This document shows positions 25,702 through 34,074 of a stretch of DNA of 64,000 nt, in pieces (position 1 is the stretch's first letter; the number at the start of each line of letters is the position of its first letter). Origin of the DNA: Paenilisteria rustica (lineage in GTDB: Bacteria; Bacillota; Bacilli; Lactobacillales; Listeriaceae); the NCBI RefSeq assembly GCF_013820765.1, contig NZ_JABJVM010000004.1, forward strand, positions 124,001-188,000, in the 5' to 3' direction. Under the pieces are notes generated by a model that ran no database searches, was not told where the DNA came from, and saw only the letters and a list, made by a program, of their open reading frames with translations. Both the position numbers and the translations under genes were made by a program.

Positions 25702-25756
25702 AGTATATAATTTTTCAAGCCTCGCAAATTCTTGATTTTGTCGTTTTATTGGCACA
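25702..25756 (-). promoter_or_regulatory. Activator-type promoter copy 3 (YhgE gene)
   Basis: The box TGTGCCAATAA-AACGACAAAA (25756-25736) lies exactly 28 bases before TATACT (25707-25702). The stretch between them contains AATTTG where a -35 would be, the same six bases as in copy 2. Divergent to it, the YihY gene starts 82 bases away from the box. Confidence 0.68.
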
Positions 25757-25838
25757 AAAATGGCGCTGACGTTTAAAAACAACAAGCGAAGGGGAAATCT
25801 ATATATAGGAAACCATTTCACGAAAGGAAGTCACTAAT

Positions 25839-26675
25839 ATGTCATTAAACAAAGCCAAACTAAAAAAAGTAACAGAACTCGCCAAAACAAACTGGAAAAG
25901 CGCGCGAATCACCGCCCACGCCGCCCAACTCACCTTTTACATATTGCTATCGATTTTGCCAATGATGCTCGTATTCGGCAATCTAATCCCCTTACTACCA
26001 ATCCCAAAAGAAGAAGTCTACTCCACACTCCAAACATTCATGCCACCAGAAGTGTACGATATCCTGCATCCCGTGATTGAAAGCATGCTCACCAACGCAA
26101 GCGGCACCGCCATCTCACTCGGTCTAATCACTGCAATTTGGTCCGCTTCGAAATGTTTCAGCGCCCTACAAGAAGTTCTAAACATCGTCTACCAAGCTCC
26201 TGATCGCAAAAATTTCATCGTAACCCGCATCATGTCATTCGTGATGATGCTCGTTATCATCGTAATCCTCGGCGCTGTCGTCTTTGTCTTCGCATTTGGC
26301 GAACAAATCGTAGGGTTTTTGCAGGATCAATTCGACCTGAATCTTGATGCCCTCGCCAATTTAGGCGCCGCCAAATGGTTCATCACACCAATTTTCTTAT
26401 TCATCCTGTTCCTCATCATCTACTGGCTCGTTCCAAACGTAAAATGGCAAATCAGAAAAAGCGTCATCGGTGCCCTATTCGCCACAGTCGGCTGGCTCGC
26501 TGCAACCGAACTACTCTCCGCGTATGTCAGTTTTCAAGGCGATAAAATTCTCGGCTTCGGCAGCCTAAGCATCATGATCGTCATCATGCTCTGGCTCTAT
26601 TTCGTCTCGATTATCCTGCTACTCGGCGCGTTTATAAACGTCATCACCGACTCCTACAAACAACAAAATTTGTAA
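25839..26675 (+). CDS. YihY/BrkB-family membrane protein
   Basis: A 278-residue protein with six hydrophobic segments. ARITAHAAQLTFYILLSILPMMLVF is the conserved start of the YihY (formerly RNase BN) family. The YQAPDRKNFIVTRIMSFVMM and PNVKWQIRKSVIGALFATVGW segments are also typical. The last helices run LSIMIVIMLWLYFVSIILLLGAFIN. Members are inner-membrane proteins of unsettled function, not nucleases. GAAAGGAAG is 9 bases before the ATG. It is divergent from YhgE and followed by gloA on the same strand 62 bases later. Confidence 0.92.
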   Translation: MSLNKAKLKKVTELAKTNWKSARITAHAAQLTFYILLSILPMMLVFGNLIPLLPIPKEEVYSTLQTFMPPEVYDILHPVIESMLTNASGTAISLGLITAIWSASKCFSALQEVLNIVYQAPDRKNFIVTRIMSFVMMLVIIVILGAVVFVFAFGEQIVGFLQDQFDLNLDALANLGAAKWFITPIFLFILFLIIYWLVPNVKWQIRKSVIGALFATVGWLAATELLSAYVSFQGDKILGFGSLSIMIVIMLWLYFVSIILLLGAFINVITDSYKQQNL

Positions 26676-26737
26676 TCAATGCGTGGATATATTACAATGA
26701 AAACGAGAGAAAATCGCTATTTAGGAGGAATTTTATC

Positions 26738-27121
26738 ATGAGTATCAAAATGCTACATACATGCATTCGCGTCAAGGACTTAGACAAATCGCTAGCTTTC
26801 TACACCGAAGCATTTGGCCTGAAAGAAACACGTCGCAAAGACTTCCCAGACCACAAATTCACACTCGTCTACCTTGCATTTGAAGAAGGCGGATTCGAAT
26901 TGGAACTGACTTACAACTACGACCAAGCAGAAGCCTACGATCTCGGAAACGGCTATGGACACCTCGCAGTTGGCGTCGATGATCTATCCGCAACACACGA
27001 AACCTTCGAAAAAGCCGGCTACAGCGTCACCAACTTAAAAGGCCTACCAGGAACAAAACCATCGTATTTCTTCGTGATGGATCCAGACGGCTACAAAACC
27101 GAAGTTATCCAAAATCGCTAA
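26738..27121 (+). CDS. gloA: Lactoylglutathione lyase (glyoxalase I) type VOC protein
   Basis: A 127-residue VOC protein with the metal ligands of glyoxalase I: His7 in LHTCIRVKDLDKSLAFY, Glu in FELELTYNYD, His in GYGHLAVGVDDL and Glu in YKTEVIQ. It should isomerise the hemithioacetal of methylglyoxal and a thiol; in Firmicutes the thiol is often not glutathione. AGGAGG lies 8-10 bases before the ATG. A strong terminator follows directly, so the unit is YihY-gloA or gloA alone. Confidence 0.9.
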   Translation: MSIKMLHTCIRVKDLDKSLAFYTEAFGLKETRRKDFPDHKFTLVYLAFEEGGFELELTYNYDQAEAYDLGNGYGHLAVGVDDLSATHETFEKAGYSVTNLKGLPGTKPSYFFVMDPDGYKTEVIQNR

Positions 27122-27132
27122 TTAGAACGCAA

Positions 27133-27165
27133 AAAAGAGAGCAGTTTCCAGCATTGCTCTCTTTT
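27133..27165 (+). terminator. Terminator after gloA
   Basis: AAAAGAGAGCA (27133-27143) pairs perfectly with TGCTCTCTTTT (27155-27165). Confidence 0.88.
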
Positions 27166-27193
27166 ACTATCTACATATAGGAGGAAACACGTT

Positions 27194-27493
27194 ATGCAAC
27201 ACGCCGAATTTCAGCAAGACATCTACAATCTCGTCCGCCAAATCCCACACGGAAAAGTCACAACATACGGTCAAATCGCATACATGCTCGGACGCCCTAA
27301 AAATTCACGTCTTGTTGGCCAAGCCATGCGCTTAACACCGAGCGACGCCAGCATCCCAAGCCACCGTGTCGTCAACTCCCAAGGCCGACTCGTTCCAGGC
27401 TGGTCCGCCCAATACGACCTACTAAGAGCAGAAGGCATCCCTTTCACACCAAATGGCAACGTTCGCTTAAAAAGCTGTTTTTGGCAAGGTTAA
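27194..27493 (+). CDS. Alkyltransferase-like protein (ATL, Cys-less MGMT homologue)
   Basis: A 99-residue protein covering only the DNA-binding domain of O6-alkylguanine transferases. QIPHGKVTTYGQIAYMLGRP is the arginine-finger and HTH region. The active-site motif is IPSHRVV, in which Ser replaces the acceptor Cys of PCHR. Such ATL proteins bind O6-alkylguanine and direct it to nucleotide-excision repair. AGGAGG precedes the ATG. Its last 4 bases overlap the end of the convergent ogt gene, which encodes the catalytically competent homologue. This gives a rare arrangement of ATL facing MGMT. Confidence 0.9.
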   Translation: MQHAEFQQDIYNLVRQIPHGKVTTYGQIAYMLGRPKNSRLVGQAMRLTPSDASIPSHRVVNSQGRLVPGWSAQYDLLRAEGIPFTPNGNVRLKSCFWQG

Positions 27494-27981
27494 GCCTCCA
27501 ATCGCAACAACCGTTCCTTCATCGCGACACCACCACGGTACCCCGTTATTTTTCCATTTTTTCCAATCACACGATGACACGGCACCACCATCAAAACTGG
27601 ATTCGCCCCAATCGCCGTCCCAACTGCCCGCACCGCTTGTGGCTTCCCAATCTCCTGCGCAATTTCCGAATACGTCCTCGTCTCCCCATAAGGAATCGCG
27701 GCTAACGCCTGCCAAACCGCCTCCTGAAAAGGCGTCCCAGCAATATCCAGCGGCAAATCAAAATCCCGTCGCGCCCCTGTCAAATACGCCGCAATCCCCT
27801 CCGCATATGGCTTCACCCGCGTCTCATCCACTATCAAATCCACGCGAACCCTCTCGCCCCACTTTTCCAACTCCGCTATATCCGCCCCATCCGAACCAAC
27901 AAACGCCAATCCGCGCTCGCTAATCCCAATATAAAGCGCCATCCCAGCCACATCCAGCCGATCATAAAAAATCTGCTTCAT
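27490..27981 (-). CDS. ogt: Methylated-DNA-protein cysteine methyltransferase
   Basis: A 163-residue O6-alkylguanine-DNA alkyltransferase. The C-terminal domain has GTPFQEAVWQALAAIPYGETRTYSEIA and the acceptor cysteine in VPCHRVIGKNGKITGYRGG. The N-terminal domain (MKQIFYDRLDVAGMALYIG) is the usual ribonuclease-H-like one. It removes the alkyl group from O6-methylguanine in one suicidal step. The ATG at 27981 overlaps the adaA stop codon in a TGATG arrangement, so it is translationally coupled to adaA. Base composition is richer in GC than in the adjacent genes. Confidence 0.95.
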   Translation of the reverse strand: MKQIFYDRLDVAGMALYIGISERGLAFVGSDGADIAELEKWGERVRVDLIVDETRVKPYAEGIAAYLTGARRDFDLPLDIAGTPFQEAVWQALAAIPYGETRTYSEIAQEIGKPQAVRAVGTAIGANPVLMVVPCHRVIGKNGKITGYRGGVAMKERLLRLEA

Positions 27982-28556
27982 CACGCCTGCAACTCCTTCC
28001 AATTTTTCCGATACCCGCTCGGCGTCACGCCCTGCGTCCGCTTAAACAACGTCGCAAACTGCGCCGCATTCGGCATTCCAACCGCAGAACCAATCTCCAT
28101 CACCCGCATCTCCGTCGTTTCCAGCAACACACACGCCTCCCGAATCCGCACCACATGCACAAAATCAAGCGGCGTCATCCCCGTCTGCGCCTTAAAAACC
28201 CGATGCAGATGATAGGCACTGCCATGACACCCATCCGCAATCCGTGAAAGCGTCAAATGCTCCCGATAATGCTCACCAATATAAGCCTCAATCTGCGCCA
28301 CCCAATCCGCATCCGGCAACCTCACGCCACCCGACTTGCACCGCTTACAAGGCCTGAATCCCGCATCCATCGCATCCTCCGCGCACAAAAATACCCGCAC
28401 ATTCTCAAGCTTCGGCGTCCGCGACTTACACGAAGGCCGACAAAAAATCCGCGTCGTACTCACCGCATAGAAAAACTGCCCATCATAATCCGCATCATTT
28501 TCACAAATTGCCCGCCACTGCTCCACCGTCACCAATTCCGCCACCTCGCTTCCCAT
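27981..28556 (-). CDS. adaA: AdaA: methylphosphotriester-DNA methyltransferase and AraC-type activator
   Basis: A 191-residue protein. The N-terminal Ada zinc domain has Cys38 and Cys42 in IFCRPSCKSR, and the second pair in FRPCKRCKSGG; Cys38 is the methyl acceptor. The C-terminal half is an AraC-type double HTH (LTLSRIADGCHGSAYHLHRVFKAQTG and MPNAAQFATLFKRTQGVTPSGYRK). On methylation it becomes an activator of the adaptive response, probably of its own adaA-ogt operon. The Ada-AdaB split with Ogt as partner is the Bacillus form. Confidence 0.95.
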   Translation of the reverse strand: MGSEVAELVTVEQWRAICENDADYDGQFFYAVSTTRIFCRPSCKSRTPKLENVRVFLCAEDAMDAGFRPCKRCKSGGVRLPDADWVAQIEAYIGEHYREHLTLSRIADGCHGSAYHLHRVFKAQTGMTPLDFVHVVRIREACVLLETTEMRVMEIGSAVGMPNAAQFATLFKRTQGVTPSGYRKNWKELQA

Positions 28557-28690
28557 CTTCTCATTACACCCATTATACCGCTTTTCTCCTGAAAAAATAA
28601 CCCATTAATAACATAAAAGCAAGATTTGTAAAGTTAATCCACAGCATGACTATCTAAATTATCCCAAATCACCTCTACTCTAGTGAACAA

Positions 28691-28741
28691 TATAAAAAGC
28701 CGTACGCGAGCAGTCCCCAAACACTGCTTGCATACAGCTTT
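28691..28741 (-). terminator. Terminator of the Wadjet operon
   Basis: A 19-bp stem (28696-28714 with 28723-28741, three G-U pairs) is closed by a loop of 8 bases. On the minus strand it is followed by TTTTTATATTG. It begins 5 bases after the jetD stop codon. Confidence 0.88.
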
Positions 28742-28745
28742 CCCA

Positions 28746-29990
28746 TCACACATAATTTCCCCTAATCTCCTCCACCATCGCATCAAAAATACTCTCCTGA
28801 TACCCAGCCTTTCCATTTTCCAAAATCGCTCTTTTCAAATCAAGCAGGGCATCCGACTGCACCCCATCCAATTTCTTCATACTAGATTCCGTAATCACGC
28901 CGGCTGGATTTGATTCCTCATACAATTCCTCATTCATCGCAAAAACCCGTGCCTGATCCCCAAATCGCTGCAATAACGTCTCCGCCATCAGCAAGCCCTC
29001 TGGATCAAAATCCCCCGCGTAATAAAACATCACATTCCCAGGCGACATCCTTTTCAACAACAACCACGTCGCAAATCGGAACTGACCATGCGTACAAATT
29101 GCAGGTAAATCAGGAAAAACATCCAAAAGCGCCGAATAAATACTTGAGTTTTCAATCAACCAAACCGAATCCCCATTCGCCGGATAAGCCGCATCAATCT
29201 CTAATAAATGCTTTGCTGGCACATTCCAAGGAACATCCTCATCCACCGCCGCATGCCACATCGGATGCACCTTCCCATCTCGCTCCCCAAGCAGACCATT
29301 CACTGTCACAAAATTCATAATATCATCACGAATAATATTATTCTCCAGCAACACCTGATTTTTCCGCTCCGTATCAGAAATCCCATACGCCACATCGTCC
29401 GATTTCACAAGTAAAATTCGGTATAACAGCCCGCCTAATTCCCCATGTAAATCAAACGCATGCGGATTCCCCGTCACTTTCTGCGCAAAAACAGGAAGTC
29501 TCATCGGCACATCAGGCAACAACATCATCGCCTCGTTCAAAACACTTAACTCCGCATCCGTAAGTTCCGCATCATACAAAAATTTCTCGTTTCCCATCAT
29601 AAATCGCAATCCATCAAGCGCCATCAGTTTCCTCGAAAATACCTCACGTTCCATTTCCATCCGCTTTCGCATTTCCAAATTGCTAACCAAAGCAACGCCC
29701 GTCACCTTCGCCACTACCTCCTCAAAAGATACCGTAGCAAACCTCCCACGCGCATAGACCTCCAGCCACCGCTTAAAAGAAATGCTCTTCTTACCAACCA
29801 AACTAAATTCCGAAACCCCAAGAAAATTTGCAATATCCGCCAGTCCAGCCTCATCAAATGACCCTAGCGAAAACGATCCCGTCACCTTCCCATACGTCCG
29901 ATATTTCTTCCCAGCAAGCTCACAAATTTTCACATACGTCTTATTCCCCTTGAAAAAAAGAACAGCCTCATCGAACAGCTTCTGACTCAT
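28746..29990 (-). CDS. jetD: Wadjet JetD: toprim/topo VI-A-like nuclease (DUF2399/TIGR02679-like)
   Basis: A 414-residue protein, the nuclease subunit of the Wadjet anti-plasmid complex. The C-terminal half has the toprim-type acidic residues: Glu in VWLIENSSIYSALL (about residue 279) and DFDPEG in MFYYAGDFDPEGLLMA (about 325-331), followed by CTHGQFRFATWLLL between them. That is the arrangement in DUF2399/TIGR02679 proteins. JetD cleaves plasmid DNA once JetABC has extruded it. The ATG at 29990 overlaps the jetC 3' end by 23 bases with a GGAGAAG sequence before it; an upstream in-frame start would overlap much more. It is the last gene of the four-gene operon. Confidence 0.9.
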   Translation of the reverse strand: MSQKLFDEAVLFFKGNKTYVKICELAGKKYRTYGKVTGSFSLGSFDEAGLADIANFLGVSEFSLVGKKSISFKRWLEVYARGRFATVSFEEVVAKVTGVALVSNLEMRKRMEMEREVFSRKLMALDGLRFMMGNEKFLYDAELTDAELSVLNEAMMLLPDVPMRLPVFAQKVTGNPHAFDLHGELGGLLYRILLVKSDDVAYGISDTERKNQVLLENNIIRDDIMNFVTVNGLLGERDGKVHPMWHAAVDEDVPWNVPAKHLLEIDAAYPANGDSVWLIENSSIYSALLDVFPDLPAICTHGQFRFATWLLLKRMSPGNVMFYYAGDFDPEGLLMAETLLQRFGDQARVFAMNEELYEESNPAGVITESSMKKLDGVQSDALLDLKRAILENGKAGYQESIFDAMVEEIRGNYV

Positions 29991-32900
29991 CCACTTCTTC
30001 TCCAATCTGCACACGCTTATTCCCGTTCCAATGATACGCCAAATACGTGACAAAGTTAGCATTTTTCGGTCTAATAAGCTGGTAAATATTCAAATCCTGC
30101 ACTGTTGCATAATCACCCCAAAGCGACTGCGAATTAAGAATATAATCAAATCCAAGTTCCTCCGTCGCTTTAAATAATTCCGCAATATTCAGCTCATCAA
30201 TACCAGCAAAAGCCTCATCCAAAGCAATAATGTACGGCGCCATATTCTCCGCGTCCTGATATCTCGAATACACCGCCGTAAATAATGGCAAATACATCGA
30301 AATCGCTTTTTCACCACCACTAAACTGATAGAATTTCGTATTCGATAACTCTCTTTTCGGCTCATTTTCCTTCTTATAACTCAGTTTAAACTCAAACCAC
30401 TTACGATAATCCAGCACATATTTCATCACATCATGAAGCGTCTGAATCTCCTCATCCTTCTCCATCACAACTTTGGCATAATCAATCTTAGAACGGAAAT
30501 GTTGAATCATCCGCTCCACTTCCGCCTCACTAAGCGTCTGAGGACCTCTACGCAGCAACTCCACAAGATCCTTCGTATGCAGCTCGCCCTCTTGCTCCGC
30601 GGCTCTTGCCCTCCATTCAATCGACAAACTAAGCCCCGAAGAATTCTCCTGCCGCTTCAAAATTTGATTCATCTGAATCGCCCATTTCTCCGCCCGGTTA
30701 ATCAATTGACGCAGAACATTTCCAATCGAATGAAGCAAAATCTCCTCAAATAACTTGTGATCCTCCGCTTTCAAATAACCCTCTTGCTCCGAAATATACA
30801 GCTGCAATTCCTCAATCACCGCAAAAATCGAAGCCCTCCGATTTTGCTCGTCCGCCACATCTAGCAATTGCCGAACCGAGTATTCCCGCCATTCTGTAAT
30901 CATCATTTGTAAATCATCAGGAAACGCTTCTTCCATCCAATTTTCCACTGGCAACATCACCGATTCCTGCAATGTCGGGCTATACTTACTCAAATCCTGC
31001 ATCAATTCCACCGTCAAATTAGCCAACCGTTTTCGAGTATTGACCGTCCCATCTTCCTTAAATCGCTCCTGATAATAAAGCGCTAAAGCCGACCAATCAG
31101 CCGATTCCCCGTCCTCATACCGCGCATACTCCAGCTTGAAAAGTCGCTCCCAAGAAACCGTAATCTGCCCATAAAAATGATTCTCCGTTTGCAATTTTGC
31201 CAGCAACTGATCTGCCGTCCTTAAATCAGCGAGAATATACGGATGCTTATTGCGCAAACTCATTTCCTCCGCCGTCAATGTCGTTTTCTCTTTCAAACAA
31301 CTATCGATACGCGCTAATATCTCATGCTCCCCTTCCAATTCCAGCTGAGCCCTAATCGAAGCTAGCGAATCAAGCACCTTCTCCAACTGCCGCGACCGAT
31401 CTGAGAGCACCATTTCCTTCTCATCAATCTCCTCACGAATCCCATCTAACCGCAACTCACTATCCACAATATTTCGTTCCGTATGACGCACATTACGACT
31501 ATTATCCTGCAAATCCCCCAACGCTCCGATATAATCATTTGCCGATTTCATACTATCCAAAATATCCGCTTCCGTCACTTTAAGCCCATATTCCTTTTTC
31601 CACTGATTCAGCTCTAATTCAATAATGGAATGCGCTTCTTTTTGCTCGACTAATTCTTGTTTTAACGTCTCTAACCGAACTTCAAATTCCTGCAGCCTCG
31701 TGCGCGTAGCCTTTATTTCCCTATCAGCCACGACCAAATTCGTATCCACTGGTAAGCGAAGTAATGCACTATTTCCCGCCTCAACGCGCTCCTCAATCTG
31801 CTGAATCGAATTCTGCAAGGCTAGCTTCTCCTGCTCTATCACAACAATAGCCGCTTCCAATTTCTCAATTTGCGACTGCCGGTAACGCTCCCGATTCTCA
31901 CGCCCCACATACATCGCCTCATACATCGGCAAACTAGTCCCATCCAAAATTCCAATCCGATAATTACCATCACTCGCAATAACCGTTGCCGATTGCGCCA
32001 CATCAGAATCCACCTCAATCGACTGCAAAACCGCAGCCACATACGCAGAACTAATCCCATCCACTATTTCCACAGGATACAAAAAATCCTCTAATGTTTG
32101 CGACAATAGAACCGGATTCGCAATGATTTGCCTGTTCGCCTTTAATTTCAGCGGCTTCTCAGAAACAAGCGCATCCATAATTCCCGCCTGATTCAAAGCC
32201 CCCTCCATACGATTCCTCACATCTTGCGGCACATGCTCATGAAAATCAACCAATTCATAAAATGACCAAACCCGTTCCCCAGCTGCTTCCAGCTCTCGTC
32301 GTTCCTCATTCAAAGCAGACTCACGTTCCGGCTCCGGTATCTCCGTCTGTTGCCAAGACTCCAGCTCCCGCCTCGTTTCCACTAGCAACCCCTGCTGCAT
32401 CTCCATTTTATAATTCAAATCCACTTTCTTAAGCTCAAGTTCCCCTTTAAAACGATCCAAAGCCTTCCGAATCGGCTCCAACGCAAGATACAAACTCGGT
32501 GTCTCATCATACAATAAATGCAGTCTTTGCAACACCTCTTGCCACTCCAAATCAGAAATTGGAAAAATACTCCCCTCTTTCCAACTCAAAAGCGACATCT
32601 CTATCTTCTCCATTTCCACATCAAAAATCCGTAACCAATCCTTCTCCTGAATCAGCTCCGTATCCCGCGCCTTCTCGCATTCCCCAACTTTCCGAGAACT
32701 CACCACAAGCGCCGCCAGCAAGCGATCCTGCTCCACAATTTTTGCCCGAATATCCGTCAATAACAGCAAATGATCACGCGCCTCTTTCGACCAATAAGAA
32801 AAATCCATTTCCCCGAGCATCCGCGCGTAATCCTCATTCAACGTTTCATGAGCCTTAAAACCACTACCCTGCGCATGATCCTCCAATTCCTCCTGCAATT

Positions 32901-34074
32901 CCCGAATATCCTTTTGCGTCGTCTCCAATTGCATCACAAGCGCTTCCAAAGCCACCTGCTGACTCGTCAAATCCCGCTTCTTACGACCAAGCTGATCTTC
33001 CGCGTCCGTCCGCTCCCTCGTAAGCCGACTCTCCAACTCCTCCAGATTTTTGCGCTCCTTCCCCAACATAAACACATTATGCTGCTTCAAACTACTTTCT
33101 TCCTCGTTCAAAATTACCAATCTATTACGAATCACATGAAGATCTCGCTCAATCTCCTCTTTTTGACTCGTCAATGACTCCTGCTCTCGCTCCGTCTCCA
33201 TGAGATCACTTTTTTTCTGCGCCAATTTCGCCTCAACATACAGCCACTTATCCGCAACCTTCGCAAGTACCGCCTGATGATACTTCGAATAAACATCACC
33301 CAACCGCTTCAAAAGATCAAACTCCTGTTTCGCCTGCAACAACTGCCCTTGCGCCACGTCAATATTTTCGAGCGAATCCGATACAGAATGAAGCGTATCA
33401 TCTTTAAGTGGCGGCAACGCATCCTCAAGCAAACTATAAATAACCGTCGGCGTAAAATCCTTCGACAACTTCGGTTTCCGCAATTCCACCAACAAATTAA
33501 CCATATCCTCAAAAGCATCCATCGTTTCAAATCCAAATAAAAAGCGATTCACAAGCTCAGCATACTCCCGTCTCGTCTGAACAACAAAACCACCGCCAGC
33601 CACAACATTCTCCAACTGTTTACGCGAAAGTGGCCGCTTCGAATCCCCCTCCTTTTTCAAAAGCTCAATATCCGTCCCAATCCGTCTACCATCCGTAATC
33701 ACAAAATACCATTTCGTCGGCTTATTATCACGCCTCGCCTGAATCCCAATCCCCGTCGTAATATACTTCTCCATGCCCGCGCTTTTATACTCCAACATCA
33801 AATACCCCGTGCGCTCCTCATACGTCGAAATATCCTTCTCCCCAAGCAGATAATCCTCAATCTTCCGCGCCCCTGATCCAAACGGGTCCAGTCGCGTCGG
33901 ATTTGTTTTCCCATCCAAAAGCATCGGCAAAAGACTCGCCGTCGTCACCGATTTCCCCGAACCATTAGACCCCCGCAACAACATCTTCCCATCCGAAAAA
34001 TCAAAGTACGTCTCATCATAATACCAATAATTAAAAATCCCAGCCCGATTTAAATGCCACTTTGCCTCACTCAT
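29968..34074 (-). CDS. jetC: Wadjet JetC: SMC/MukB-like ATPase (TIGR02680-like)
   Basis: A 1368-residue SMC-like ATPase. Walker A is RGSNGSGKSVT (residues ~34-44). Two long coiled-coil arms fill the middle, broken near residues 600-680 by the hinge (DALVSEKPLKL, YPVEIVDGISS). The ABC signature FSGGEKAIS is at 1251-1259, and Walker B IIALDEAFAGID is at 1282-1293. It would load on small circular DNA, extrude loops and present it to JetD. The first residues, EAKWHLNRAGIFNYWYYDE, fit the TIGR02680 family. It overlaps jetB by 4 bases (ATGA type) and jetD by 23. This is the largest protein in the window after the adhesin. Confidence 0.93.
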   Translation of the reverse strand: MSEAKWHLNRAGIFNYWYYDETYFDFSDGKMLLRGSNGSGKSVTTASLLPMLLDGKTNPTRLDPFGSGARKIEDYLLGEKDISTYEERTGYLMLEYKSAGMEKYITTGIGIQARRDNKPTKWYFVITDGRRIGTDIELLKKEGDSKRPLSRKQLENVVAGGGFVVQTRREYAELVNRFLFGFETMDAFEDMVNLLVELRKPKLSKDFTPTVIYSLLEDALPPLKDDTLHSVSDSLENIDVAQGQLLQAKQEFDLLKRLGDVYSKYHQAVLAKVADKWLYVEAKLAQKKSDLMETEREQESLTSQKEEIERDLHVIRNRLVILNEEESSLKQHNVFMLGKERKNLEELESRLTRERTDAEDQLGRKKRDLTSQQVALEALVMQLETTQKDIRELQEELEDHAQGSGFKAHETLNEDYARMLGEMDFSYWSKEARDHLLLLTDIRAKIVEQDRLLAALVVSSRKVGECEKARDTELIQEKDWLRIFDVEMEKIEMSLLSWKEGSIFPISDLEWQEVLQRLHLLYDETPSLYLALEPIRKALDRFKGELELKKVDLNYKMEMQQGLLVETRRELESWQQTEIPEPERESALNEERRELEAAGERVWSFYELVDFHEHVPQDVRNRMEGALNQAGIMDALVSEKPLKLKANRQIIANPVLLSQTLEDFLYPVEIVDGISSAYVAAVLQSIEVDSDVAQSATVIASDGNYRIGILDGTSLPMYEAMYVGRENRERYRQSQIEKLEAAIVVIEQEKLALQNSIQQIEERVEAGNSALLRLPVDTNLVVADREIKATRTRLQEFEVRLETLKQELVEQKEAHSIIELELNQWKKEYGLKVTEADILDSMKSANDYIGALGDLQDNSRNVRHTERNIVDSELRLDGIREEIDEKEMVLSDRSRQLEKVLDSLASIRAQLELEGEHEILARIDSCLKEKTTLTAEEMSLRNKHPYILADLRTADQLLAKLQTENHFYGQITVSWERLFKLEYARYEDGESADWSALALYYQERFKEDGTVNTRKRLANLTVELMQDLSKYSPTLQESVMLPVENWMEEAFPDDLQMMITEWREYSVRQLLDVADEQNRRASIFAVIEELQLYISEQEGYLKAEDHKLFEEILLHSIGNVLRQLINRAEKWAIQMNQILKRQENSSGLSLSIEWRARAAEQEGELHTKDLVELLRRGPQTLSEAEVERMIQHFRSKIDYAKVVMEKDEEIQTLHDVMKYVLDYRKWFEFKLSYKKENEPKRELSNTKFYQFSGGEKAISMYLPLFTAVYSRYQDAENMAPYIIALDEAFAGIDELNIAELFKATEELGFDYILNSQSLWGDYATVQDLNIYQLIRPKNANFVTYLAYHWNGNKRVQIGEEVDESEAVR

